Shown: piece by piece, positions 17,400 through 26,152 of the stretch | How the letters are laid out: each line of letters starts with the position of its first letter | How positions within the stretch are numbered: position 1 is the stretch's first letter | Origin: CAVTHW01 sp963734625 | Lineage (GTDB): Bacteria; Acidobacteriota; Terriglobia; Bryobacterales; Bryobacteraceae | Reading direction: 5' to 3' | DNA: 64,000 bases | Assembly: GCA_963734625.1 (NCBI GenBank) | Contig: CAVTHW010000006.1 | Coordinates: 124,001-188,000, forward strand | Program-made: the position numbers and the translations under genes | The notes under the pieces: model-generated | What the model saw: only the letters and a program-made list of their open reading frames with translations | Database searches by the model: none | Told to the model about the DNA's origin: nothing

Positions 17400-18536
17400 C
17401 TATTTTGTAACCTGTGGAATGCGCTCGGCGACAGGGGGCAGAGCCGGGAAATCGGTATATGGCGCGGTTTGGTACCAGTAACAGGCCGAGAACCAGTTGT
17501 CGCCGCGGTCGTTGCCGTGGCCGTGCTCCATGGTGTGCTTCAGGTAGCTGGTGAAGGTGACGGGGTTGTCGCCATGCCAGCGGTAGCAGCAGTAGCGGCC
17601 ACCGGTGCGCTCGGCCAGGATGATGAGCGGCGCGCCGTAGTAGCGGTGGGCAAAGGGCACGGCGCCATCCCGGCCGCCGAAGTTCCAGCTTCCCAACAGA
17701 TAGTCTTCCGAGCCGGTTCCGACGATGGCGGGCTTTGTCTCGTCGTCGATGAAAATCATTTCGTCGCCCTCGCCCATCCATCCGTCGGCATTGAGGAGCA
17801 CTCCGATCGTCACTCCCATCAGGTGCCCTCGTCCCCGCGTCTCGGCGTAGACGTAGTTCAGCTTGCCGTCTGGATTCAGCTTGGCGGCTTCGCCTTTGAC
17901 CGCGACACACGGAGAAGCCTGGCGGTACTGGGCGTGGAAGTAGAGCGCGTCGTCGGGGAGCGACGGCATCGTCATATAGTCGATGTTGGAGTAAAACGCG
18001 CCGACCTGCTGCCGTCCTTCATTCGTGACCGTCATGCGCGCGGACTTGCGATAGGGCATGGCGAAGTAGCAGTTCAGCGAGCGGCCCGGCGAGCAAGCCA
18101 GGTAGGCCGATTCGTAGATCACATACTGGCCGAGATTGAGGCCGAAGAAGTCGCCGATCGGCGTCTCGACGCTGGGCCTGGCATTGCCGTCCCAGTAAAT
18201 GCGCAGCACGAGCTCCTTCAAGTGATTGGCGCTCTGGGCGGAGATGGTGAACCAGATGTGCGAGATGACCCCCGGGCCTTCGGCATTAAACAGTTCCTGC
18301 GTGGCGCCGGGCTGAATCGGCCAGCGGTCGGCGTTTCCTCCGGTGCGGTCATAGCTGGACTGCTTCAGCGACTTATAGTCTTGAGCGCGGACGTAGTCCG
18401 GCAGAATGCTCGCGCCGGCCGCGCGGCCGGCTTGCGCCAAACCAGCGGCGGGCACAGCCGCGGAGAGACCTCCGAGCGCCATCAGCCGTTGCAGGAACCC
18501 GCGGCGGTTCCGATCGTTGTTAGTCACAGTATTCAT
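17400..18536 (-). CDS. GH172 (DUF2961) family exported glycosidase
   Basis: Member of the DUF2961 family, now GH172, in which characterised enzymes act on alpha-fructofuranosides or arabinofuranosides. Start 18536 is chosen because MNTVTNNDRNRRGFLQRLMA is a Tat signal (twin Arg, FLQ); the frame is open to 18587. The mature protein of about 350 residues carries GVISHIWFTISAQSANHLKE near residue 90 of the translation. Paired motifs GWMGEGDEMIFIDDE and VGTGSEDYLLGSWNFGG near residue 260 hold the glutamates expected at the active site. It lies between the IS element and an MFS transporter in the same orientation. Confidence 0.85.
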   Translation of the reverse strand: MNTVTNNDRNRRGFLQRLMALGGLSAAVPAAGLAQAGRAAGASILPDYVRAQDYKSLKQSSYDRTGGNADRWPIQPGATQELFNAEGPGVISHIWFTISAQSANHLKELVLRIYWDGNARPSVETPIGDFFGLNLGQYVIYESAYLACSPGRSLNCYFAMPYRKSARMTVTNEGRQQVGAFYSNIDYMTMPSLPDDALYFHAQYRQASPCVAVKGEAAKLNPDGKLNYVYAETRGRGHLMGVTIGVLLNADGWMGEGDEMIFIDDETKPAIVGTGSEDYLLGSWNFGGRDGAVPFAHRYYGAPLIILAERTGGRYCCYRWHGDNPVTFTSYLKHTMEHGHGNDRGDNWFSACYWYQTAPYTDFPALPPVAERIPQVTK

Positions 18537-18600
18537 ATTGGACTCCCGGTTCCTGTCCAGTTTACACCCGGCCGCCTCCGGTTCCACTAGGCCGCCCGGA

Positions 18601-19845
18601 CTACCGCAGTTCCACCGCTTCGACCCGCCGCATCAGCGCCAGGCCAACCAGGAAAGCCACCGGCATCAACAGGCCAATTCCGATGAACACGGGCACGTAG
18701 CTGTGGCTCAGGTCCAGGACCCGGCCTACCGCCCAGGTGCTGATCACCGAGCCGAGCGTCGACCCCGTGCCCCCAATCCCGTAAACGCTGCCGACGGCGT
18801 GGCTTGGGAAAAAATCCCCGGGCAGCGTGTGGACCGTCACGGACCAGGCGATCCAGAAGAAGATCGCCACCGAGATAAAGAACATGGTCCAGAAGACCGA
18901 GTGGGTGAAAACGGCGGCGATCCCAACCGGCGACATCAGGGTGCCCGCCAACATGAGCGCCTTTCTGGTTCGGTTCACGCTCCAACCTCGGCGCTGAAGC
19001 CGCAGCGTCACGTACCCGCTTGCGAAGTTCGACACGTCGGCGACCAGAAACGGAATCCAGGCCACCGCCCCGATGGCGGCCAGGTCCAGTTGACGCTCGC
19101 GCGCCAGGAATTCGGGGATCCAGAAGACGTAGAAGTACCAGAGCGGATCCGCGAAGAAGCGGCAGAAGAAGACCGCCCAGGTCTGGCGATAACGGAGAAG
19201 TGTGGTCCAGCGCACATGTGGCGCAGCCGGGTCCGCCGAGGCTCGCCCCCGGTCCGTGGCGCGCATAGCAGGCTGAGTCGCGCGGAAAATCTGAAACGCC
19301 GCGACCCAGAGGAACCCCAGCGCGCCAGTCACGATGAAGGCGAACTGCCAGCCGAAGTGCCGCGTGGCAAAAACCACGATCGGTGGGGCCAGCATCGCCC
19401 CCATGCTCGAGCCGCTGTTGCACACCCCAATCGCCAGCGTTCGGGCCCGCGGAGGCACCCACTGCGAGACGGCCTTGATGAAACCCGGCCACGCTCCGCT
19501 TTCGCCCACCGCCAGCAGAGCGCGGAAAAAGCCCATACTGAGCGGCCCACGGGAGAAGGCCGTCAGCATCCCGGCCGTCGACCACCAGCAGACGGACAAC
19601 GTCAGCCCCCGGCCGACCCCCAGCCGGTCGATGACCCATCCGGCCACGGCGTAGAACACCGCGTAGGTCACCATGAACGCGTTCAGGATGCCCGCGTACT
19701 GTGCGTTGCTCAGGCGGAACTCGTCGCGCAACAGAGGCGCGAGTACCGAGAGGACCTGCCGGTCGATGAAGTTGATCGTCGTCGAGCCCAGCAGCAGAAC
19801 CACCAGAACCGTCAGCGCGCGGTTTGACAGGACGGGTTTAACCAA
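18601..19845 (-). CDS. MFS transporter, ACS (sugar acid/anion:cation symporter) type
   Basis: Twelve-helix inner-membrane carrier of 414 residues. Hallmarks are STTINFIDRQVLSVLAPLLR in helix 1, GWVIDRLGVGRGLTLSVCWW at the loop 2-3 signature, and FFRALLAVGESGAWPGFIKA near residue 115, typical of the ExuT/GudP-like anion:cation symporter family. The usual substrates are hexuronates or other sugar acids. It is 64 bases downstream of the GH172 gene's start on the same strand, so uptake of products of the nearby glycosidases is likely. The exact substrate cannot be read from sequence. Confidence 0.85.
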   Translation of the reverse strand: MVKPVLSNRALTVLVVLLLGSTTINFIDRQVLSVLAPLLRDEFRLSNAQYAGILNAFMVTYAVFYAVAGWVIDRLGVGRGLTLSVCWWSTAGMLTAFSRGPLSMGFFRALLAVGESGAWPGFIKAVSQWVPPRARTLAIGVCNSGSSMGAMLAPPIVVFATRHFGWQFAFIVTGALGFLWVAAFQIFRATQPAMRATDRGRASADPAAPHVRWTTLLRYRQTWAVFFCRFFADPLWYFYVFWIPEFLARERQLDLAAIGAVAWIPFLVADVSNFASGYVTLRLQRRGWSVNRTRKALMLAGTLMSPVGIAAVFTHSVFWTMFFISVAIFFWIAWSVTVHTLPGDFFPSHAVGSVYGIGGTGSTLGSVISTWAVGRVLDLSHSYVPVFIGIGLLMPVAFLVGLALMRRVEAVELR

Positions 19846-19921
19846 GATTTCCTTTTGGCTTCCTGGCCGTCATAGATTGTAATCACAATCGCCGGAGGTG
19901 TAGCAAACGGAAGCTGTCGAC

Positions 19922-20548
19922 TCATTGGCGTCCGAACGGCGCCGGAGAGCGGGGCTCGCCGCTGATCCGGACATTACGGAAGTCGCCCGTTTCATTAAAC
20001 GATCCAAGCCCCACGCGGCCAAAGCGCAGGCTGAGATCGACCGCCTCGAGGCTCGGATTCCGGTTCCCGCTCACCTCGACATAGCAGCGTCCCGTGTCGC
20101 CGTCGAAGACCAGCTTGACCGGGGTCCATTCCCTCGTTGGCAATGATGCCGGGCCGTCCAGCGGGGAGATGCGCACGCGTTCGCCGCCGAAAACGTGGAA
20201 CATGCCGTTATGCACGTTTTGCTTCGCGGCCGTATCGGCCGAGATGTGGGCGTAGTTGTAGTGAGACTCGTCCTGCCACGCATAGACGATGATGAGGCTC
20301 GATCCGTTGCGCCGCACCTCGGCCTCCACCGTGACCCGCCGGAATGGCGCCGTCTCCGCCAGCGCGAACTTCTGCGGCCGGCGCGGCACGCCGGGCGGCG
20401 GATTCGCCGCGACGAGCAGTTTGAGGACGGCATTCTCGATCGACCAGTCCGGCGCCTGCTGCACCGTCCAGCGATGCCCGAAGACCTCAATGCTGTCGGC
20501 AGCGACCAGGACGGTCGCAAGGACTATGGCAAGCAACACGGATTTCAT
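19922..20548 (-). CDS. Secreted LamG/DUF1080-like protein
   Basis: A protein of 208 residues with a Sec signal (MKSVLLAIVLATVLVAA). The remainder is predicted beta sandwich; stretches such as ETAPFRRVTVEAEVRRNGSS, VYAWQDESHYNYAHISAD and LSLRFGRVGLGSFNETGDFR resemble concanavalin-like domains of the DUF1080/3-keto-disaccharide hydrolase group. It probably binds or processes carbohydrate outside the cytoplasm. It lies 76 bases upstream of the MFS gene on the same strand. No catalytic residue is assigned. Confidence 0.6.
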   Translation of the reverse strand: MKSVLLAIVLATVLVAADSIEVFGHRWTVQQAPDWSIENAVLKLLVAANPPPGVPRRPQKFALAETAPFRRVTVEAEVRRNGSSLIIVYAWQDESHYNYAHISADTAAKQNVHNGMFHVFGGERVRISPLDGPASLPTREWTPVKLVFDGDTGRCYVEVSGNRNPSLEAVDLSLRFGRVGLGSFNETGDFRNVRISGEPRSPAPFGRQ

Positions 20549-20646
20549 AGCATAGAACTCGGATTCGGGCTTCCTGATCGGAATTATTGCACATTAACTT
20601 GACTAACCTGGACACGGACCCCCATGCACTGCCTCGGCCTGGGAAC

Positions 20647-22062
20647 TCAGGCTTCGCGCACCACTTCGAAGCCCATCAGCCGCCCCATGCGCTCGATGGC
20701 CTGAACGTGGTCGCCATAGAAGATCACCCGGTGCAGTCCCGAGCTGAAGCTCTGGAGCCATTTCTCCGCGTTGCTGACGCGGGTGCGTATCTGGGTGCGG
20801 CAGCCGCGGTCGCTGTCCATCACCGGACCGGTGACCTCGGCCGTGGACACCAGGAACCTCTGCGGATCCACGAAGCGCGCTACGGTTATCGTCTCGGAGG
20901 ATGGCATCATCACCTGAACCACCGCTCCCTCGTTGGTCTCCAGATGATTGCGAATCATGTAAGGGTACGATGGACCGTCGATGCCCTTCATCTTAGTGGC
21001 CGATACGCAGTGCGCGTGGATCACCTCGTTGCGGCTGGTGTCGAACACCGGGTCGGAGACGAAGCCGGGCATGCCGGAATACGAAGTCACCAGCATCTGG
21101 GTCATGGTGGAGGCCAGATCGGCTTCGCACACGCCGTAGAGGCCGGCGTCGTTGAACTTCGACCAGGCTATGCAGGGGTAACCGGGCAGGGTGTTGGCCG
21201 CGAGCGACCCGAAGCAGTCGATCGTAAGCGCGTTGGCCTGCTGCTGCTTCAGCATCGCGTTGAGCGCCAGATAGAAACGCAGACCGTCGCGGATCTCCTT
21301 GGGAGACGGCTCCACAACGCGCAGTGCGCCGCGTACGAACTCGTCGGCTGCTTTCTGCGCCTCGCGCTCATCCACGGAATCGAAAGCACGCTTGAACTCC
21401 GGGCCGGTGACGAACTGGAACTTGGTCCCGAAGTGCTTGGTGAAGGCGTCGGACGCAGCCTGCCGCCCGGCCGGAGTGGCCGCGCCCACCAGCACCTTGC
21501 TGTTGCGCAGGTGATGCACGGTTCGAAACGCCCGCATGTACGGGTCCAGATCGCCGTAGCTGCTCGAGGCCACGACTTCCAGTTTCCTGCCGCTCCTGCG
21601 CAGGCCGGCTATGCTTGACCATGCGTGCGTCGCGTAGGGACGCGAGAAGAACAGACCGGGGACTTCCAGGGAGGATGCCAGGGCCTGCAGCGGCGGGGTG
21701 GGCTGCGATACCGGGACTATCAGCACTCCATCGATCTCGCCCACCTTGGCGAGCCACGGCTTGACTTCTTCCGCGGTGCGCAGCAATTCACCGCCCACGA
21801 AACGGACGCTGGCGGAGTTCTTGCGCTCGACCTCAGCCAGCCGGGCTTCGATCTCGGCCACTTCCATTGCGAGGTCCAGGGTCGGCTTGGGCCAGTGGAC
21901 CTGGGGCGCGCCCAGGTATACCTTGGCGACCGTCGCCGGGCCGTTCCACGGCATCGACGTGAAATCCGCCGCATTCAGCGCGAAACGGGCCATAGCGGCG
22001 CCGCACAGCGAGAGGCTGAACTCCCGCCTGGTTATCGGACAGGGAATCTTCGACATTGCCAT
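20647..22062 (-). CDS. Sugar isomerase-fold protein with Tat signal
   Basis: A protein of 471 residues related to the L-fucose/L-arabinose isomerase fold. NALTIDCFGSLAANTLPGYP followed by LYGVCEADLASTMTQMLV near residue 300 matches the metal-ligand region of that family, and RVIFYGDHVQAIERMGRLMG is the usual C-terminal block. The N terminus, PITRREFSLSLCGAAMARFA, has a twin-arginine signal, which is odd because characterised members are cytosolic. Substrate is unknown. The gene is flanked upstream by a palindromic repeat and lies in a run of minus-strand sugar genes. Confidence 0.7.
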   Translation of the reverse strand: MAMSKIPCPITRREFSLSLCGAAMARFALNAADFTSMPWNGPATVAKVYLGAPQVHWPKPTLDLAMEVAEIEARLAEVERKNSASVRFVGGELLRTAEEVKPWLAKVGEIDGVLIVPVSQPTPPLQALASSLEVPGLFFSRPYATHAWSSIAGLRRSGRKLEVVASSSYGDLDPYMRAFRTVHHLRNSKVLVGAATPAGRQAASDAFTKHFGTKFQFVTGPEFKRAFDSVDEREAQKAADEFVRGALRVVEPSPKEIRDGLRFYLALNAMLKQQQANALTIDCFGSLAANTLPGYPCIAWSKFNDAGLYGVCEADLASTMTQMLVTSYSGMPGFVSDPVFDTSRNEVIHAHCVSATKMKGIDGPSYPYMIRNHLETNEGAVVQVMMPSSETITVARFVDPQRFLVSTAEVTGPVMDSDRGCRTQIRTRVSNAEKWLQSFSSGLHRVIFYGDHVQAIERMGRLMGFEVVREA

Positions 22063-22127
22063 TGCCTCCTTTACCCGGAGAGATTATACACGGAAGCGGA
22101 TTCTGAATGCCTGCTACTGTCTCTTCA

Positions 22128-22209
22128 GTAACACGCGATTGACCGTGTTGCCGTTCGAAATGCAGCAGGGCCTCTGCGCCAGAGGCGCACAGCCGCCCTG
22201 CCAAGGGCT
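22128..22209 (+). repeat. 82-bp palindromic element, copy 3
   Basis: Same element as 11506-11587, with differences in the middle (TTCGAAATGCAGC region). It lies in the gap between divergent genes (isomerase-fold and heparinase), 66 bases upstream of the former. Left flank CTTCA and right flank ACCCG show no target duplication. Length is again exactly 82 bp. Confidence 0.88.
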
Positions 22210-22281
22210 ACCCGGTGTATGATGATTCCGGGCTCGTTCCGCGCCGCCCAGGCGAAAGCTCATTCGGAGGTGATTGATCCT

Positions 22282-24235
22282 ATGACGACACGACGTTCGT
22301 TCATGGTACGAACTCCCATCGTGCTGGCCGCCGCCGGCGCCCAGGCTCGGGGCGCCGCTGAAGCCCCCTCCCGCCGGCTGCTGACCGGACGGTTTCCGCT
22401 CGAGAACCTCGCGCGCGTGCTTCTGCCGCGCGAACGCTGGCTTCCCTTCGCGCCGGCTTCGACCCGCGCGGGCTGGGAGGCCCTGCCGGCCCCGGCGCGG
22501 AAGGATCTGGTCGCCGCCGGAGAGCGCCACCTGGGTAAGGAATGGCCGCTGCTGCCGGCCTCCGTGTTTCTGGAATACGCGCGCGACGGAAATCGTTCGC
22601 GGTACGAGGCGATCCGCTCCGCGCGGCGCGAACGGCTGCGCGAACTGGTCGTGGCCGAATGCGTCGAAGCGAAAGGCCGCTTCACGGACGAAGTCGTCAA
22701 CGGCGTCTGGGCCACATGCGAAGAGACCTTCTGGGGAGTTCCGGCGCATTTGTCGCTGCAGAAAGCGGGGTCCGGGTTGCCGGACGTGACCGAGCCGGTG
22801 GTGGACCTGTTCGCCGCGGAAACGGCCAGCCTGCTGGCCTGGACGGACTACCTCCTGGGGCCGCAACTGGGGGGCATCAACAAGCTGCTGCGTCCCCGCG
22901 TCCAGTATGAGATGCAGCGCCGGATTCTGGTTCCTAACCTCGAGCGCAACGACTTCTGGTGGATGGGGTTCGATCCGAAGCGCGCCAGTTCTCTGAATAA
23001 TTGGACGCCCTGGATCGACTCCAACTGGCTGACGGCCGCACTGCTGATGGAACCGGATGAGAAGCGCCGCGTGACCGCCGTGCACAAGATCCTGCGCAGC
23101 CTGGACCGTTTTCTGGATGGCTACGCCGACGATGGCGGCTGCGACGAAGGTCCCGGCTACTGGGGGCGGGCAGGGGGCTCCCTGTTCGACTGCCTGGAAC
23201 TGCTGTACTCGGCGACCGGCGGCGCCGCCGACTTTTACCGCGAGCCTCTGATACAGGAGATCGGGCGCTACATCTACAGGGTTCACATCGCGGGCGATTG
23301 GTTCATCAATTTCGCCGATGCGTCCGCCCGAAACCGCATCAACCCGGAGCTTGTATTTCGCTACGGCAAGGCCATCGCGGACGAGAAGATGCAGGCCATG
23401 GCGGGGTATGCCGCGGCCGGCCGGGGTGATCGCATCGGAGCGGACAGTCTTGGGCGCCAACTGGCCGCCCTCTTCTTGTCGGGCGGACTGGCGTCGGTGC
23501 CGGCGCGCCCGCCGCTAGTGCGCGACGCCTGGATGCCCGGAATTCAGGTAATGGCCGCGCGCGCGAAAGAGGGTTCGACCGACGGACTGTACCTCGCCGC
23601 CCAGGGTGGCCACAACGCCGAGAGCCACAACCACAACGACGTCGGCAACTTCATCGTGTTTGCCGGCGGGCAGCCTGTCATCATTGACGTGGGCGTGGAA
23701 ACCTACACGGCGAAGACGTTCAGCGGCTCCCGGTACGACATCTGGACCATGCAGTCGGCCTACCACAACCTGCCCACGATCGGACGAGTGATGCAAGGGC
23801 GCCGGCCGCGAGTTCGCTGCTACCGACGTTGCCTACCGCAGCGACGACCGCGAGGTGGAGTTCAAGCTGAACCTTGCGCGCGCCTATCCCCCAGAAGCGC
23901 GAATCCGGTTTTGGAACCGCAGTCTGCGGCTGGACCGTGCCGCCAACGAGATCATCCTGACCGACGCCTACGCGCTGAGCGCGGCGGCGCCCGATATCAC
24001 CTGGACGGTCATGACCCTGGCCAAGCCGGCCCTGGAATCGGGAGAGGTGCGGCTGGGCCCTGTGCGCTTGCTGTATGATCCCGCGCTGGCGCCGGCGGTG
24101 GAGGAGATTCCCCTCAAAGACAGCCGCCTGCGCAGTTCCTGGGGCGAGACCTTGTACCGCGTGCTGTTCAGAGATGCCCGGCCACCCCTGGAGGCCACCC
24201 GGCGCTTGCGCATAGTGACGGGAATTGTGGGTTAG
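22282..24235 (+). CDS. Heparinase II/III family polysaccharide lyase (one frameshift)
   Basis: Likely exported lyase acting on acidic polysaccharide. GGAGGT at 22267-22272 supports the ATG at 22282, which gives a Tat-like signal (MTTRRSFMVRTPIVLAAAGA). The N-terminal alpha/alpha barrel includes PWIDSNWLTAALLMEPDEKR; the start of the beta domain has GHNAESHNHNDVGNFIVFAG near residue 455, typical of heparinase II/III. The frame breaks at about 23797-23806 and resumes one base later as REFAATDVAYRSDDREVEFK, running to 24235. Corrected length is about 650 residues. Both halves look conserved, so an error is as likely as decay. A nucleoside hydrolase follows 22 bases later. Confidence 0.8.
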
Positions 24236-24257
24236 AGCATCCAGATAAGGACTTCAC

Positions 24258-25229
24258 ATGTCGAAACTGATCGCCGTCATGCTTCTACTATTGGCCTCCG
24301 TAGCCTCCGCCGCCGGCCCGCCCAGTGTCATCTTCGACACGGACATGGGCAACGACGTGGATGACGCCATCGCCCTCGCCTTGTTGCACGCCCTGGAAAC
24401 CCGCGGCGAGTGCCGGATCGTGGCCGTCACCATCACCAAGGACAATCGCTGGGCCGCTCCCTTCGTCAGCCTGCTGAATACGTTCTACGGCCGCCCTGAC
24501 ATCCCCATCGGCATCGTCAAGGGCGGCAAGACCCCCGAGGATGGCAACTTCATTCGCCAGGTTTCGTCCAACTATCCCCGCCGCCTGGGCGAATCGGCCG
24601 AAGTGCCCGACGCTACCATGGTGTTGCGCCGTGCCCTGGCCGCCGCGCCGGATGCCGGCGTCGTAGTCGTACAGGTGGGATTCAGTACCAACCTTTCCCG
24701 ACTTCTCGATTCCAAGGCCGACGCTGTCAGTCCTCTCTCCGGCCACGATCTGGCCGCTCGCAAGGTCCGATTGCTAAGTGTGATGGGGGGCAATTTCGTC
24801 GATCCCAGCTTCGCCGAGTACAACATCAAGATGGACATCCCCGCCGCTCAGAGGCTCTTCTCCGAATGGCCGGGCCCGATCGTTGCCGGCGGCTTCGAGA
24901 TCGGCGCTGCCATCCGCTACGATCCCGAGCGCCTCGAGACCGATTTCCGCTGGGCCGCCAAGAACCCTCTCGTGGATGCCTACCGCAGCTACCAGAAGAT
25001 GCCCTACCGCGAGCCGCTGTGGGATCCCATTTCCGCGCTCTACGCCGTGCGCCCCGACGCCGGTTACTTCACCCTCTCGGAACCCGGCACGATCGTAGTG
25101 GCCGCCACGAGTGGCACGCGCCTGGAGCCCTCAGCCTCCGGCCAGCACCGCTATCTCATCGCCAATGAAGCCCAGCGCGCCGCAGTCCGCGAGGCGATCT
25201 CGGCCCTGATGAGCCAGCCGCCCCGTTAA
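24258..25229 (+). CDS. Exported inosine/uridine-preferring nucleoside hydrolase family protein
   Basis: A protein of 323 residues with a Sec signal (MSKLIAVMLLLLASVASA). Immediately after it, VIFDTDMGNDVDDAIALALL provides the DTDxGxDxDD calcium site that defines the family, which cleaves the N-glycosidic bond of nucleosides. NIKMDIPAAQRLFSEWPGPI and DPISALYAV are typical C-terminal blocks, the latter holding the last metal-ligand Asp. It follows the heparinase-like gene closely and probably shares its transcript. Exported members may salvage nucleosides or act on other ribosides. Confidence 0.85.
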   Translation: MSKLIAVMLLLLASVASAAGPPSVIFDTDMGNDVDDAIALALLHALETRGECRIVAVTITKDNRWAAPFVSLLNTFYGRPDIPIGIVKGGKTPEDGNFIRQVSSNYPRRLGESAEVPDATMVLRRALAAAPDAGVVVVQVGFSTNLSRLLDSKADAVSPLSGHDLAARKVRLLSVMGGNFVDPSFAEYNIKMDIPAAQRLFSEWPGPIVAGGFEIGAAIRYDPERLETDFRWAAKNPLVDAYRSYQKMPYREPLWDPISALYAVRPDAGYFTLSEPGTIVVAATSGTRLEPSASGQHRYLIANEAQRAAVREAISALMSQPPR

Positions 25230-25311
25230 GCCGGAGTTCCCGGGCCTGAAATAGGGCAATCCCCGTCAACTTAGTCATTTGGCTTCGTTTTGGCTTTCTA
25301 ACTATGCGGCA

Positions 25312-25495
25312 CTAGCCCGCTCTTCTCACACAAGATCGTGACGAGGCGCGGGAGGGGCCCGTGGATACGAGGCGCGCGACCGGCGACGCCCGCAGGCGTA
25401 CTTGACAGTACGTCGAGGACGTCGCCCGAGCGCAACGAAGTAGACATGGGTCCATCGCGCGCCACAGTAGATGTTGTGTGAGAAGTGCGGGCTAG
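25312..25495. repeat. 184-bp MITE-like element with 22-bp terminal inverted repeats
   Basis: Bases 25312-25333 (beginning CTAGCCCGCTCTTCTC) and 25474-25495 are inverted repeats matching at 21 of 22 positions. The interior is also palindromic: GGCGCGCGA pairs with TCGCGCGCC, GGCGACG with CGTCGCC, and GTAC with GTAC around TTGACA. There is no ORF. It occupies most of the 320-base gap between the convergent nucleoside hydrolase and purN genes, of which nothing else is recognised. Confidence 0.75.
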
Positions 25496-25549
25496 GCTGA
25501 CTAGCCTGCCCCACGGTCAATTGCAGACTCGCTGGACTGCTTGCCCGCA

Positions 25550-26152
25550 CTATCCTGTTCTGATGACGCGCCGCCCCTCGACGCGCCACTTCCCGGAAAG
25601 CATTATGCCAATCGCCTCGCTGTAAATGCGGTGCTCCTCCTTGAGAATGCGCGCCGACAGCGTGTCGGCCGTGTCGCCATCCAGCACGGGCACGGCCGCC
25701 TGCAAGACGATGGGGCCGGCGTCCAGGTGTTCGTCGACGAAATGTACGGTGCAGCCCGAGATCTTTACGCCGTGCTCCAGGGCTTGGTGCTGGGCGTCCA
25801 GGCCTGGGAAGGAAGGCAAGAGCGCGGGGTGAATGTTCAGAATGCGCTGCGGGAACTCGCGCACGAAGTAGGCGCTGAGTAGGCGCATGAAGCCCGCCAG
25901 ACAGACCAGATCCACCTGGTGCCTCTTCAGTTCGGCCACCACTAAACGGTCATACGCCTCGCGCTCCATTCCCTTGGAAGGGATCGCGACAGCGTTCAGG
26001 CCCATGGCGCGCGCGGTCTCCAGCCCTCTTGCCTCCGGCCGGTTCGAGATGACCACCGCGATCTCGGCGTCGATACGGCCCGCGGCCACGTTGCCGGCGA
26101 TCGCTTCGAAATTAGACCCGCGTCCGGAAAGCAGGATTCCCAAGCGTTTCAT
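25550..26152 (-). CDS. purN: Phosphoribosylglycinamide formyltransferase
   Basis: Transfers a formyl group from 10-formyl-THF to GAR, the third step of purine synthesis. It has 200 residues, the usual size. Visible motifs are LLSGRGSNFEAIAGNVAAG at the N terminus (phosphate loop), LAGFMRLLSAYFVREFPQRI near residue 85, and ILNIHPALLPSFPGLDAQHQ with the catalytic Asn-His pair, followed by HFVDEHLDAGPIV. The start overlaps the purM stop by 4 bases, so the two are translated as a pair. Confidence 0.96.
   Translation of the reverse strand: MKRLGILLSGRGSNFEAIAGNVAAGRIDAEIAVVISNRPEARGLETARAMGLNAVAIPSKGMEREAYDRLVVAELKRHQVDLVCLAGFMRLLSAYFVREFPQRILNIHPALLPSFPGLDAQHQALEHGVKISGCTVHFVDEHLDAGPIVLQAAVPVLDGDTADTLSARILKEEHRIYSEAIGIMLSGKWRVEGRRVIRTG

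Noticed and set aside
18406..19827. A 473-codon plus-strand frame opposite the MFS transporter
   Set aside because: The minus strand encodes a well-formed 12-helix MFS protein; the plus-strand translation is charged low-complexity text typical of antisense high-GC frames.
24241..24257. Frameshift between heparinase and nucleoside hydrolase
   Set aside because: The two proteins have separate stops and starts, a 22-base gap and a proper signal peptide on the second, so they are independent genes.
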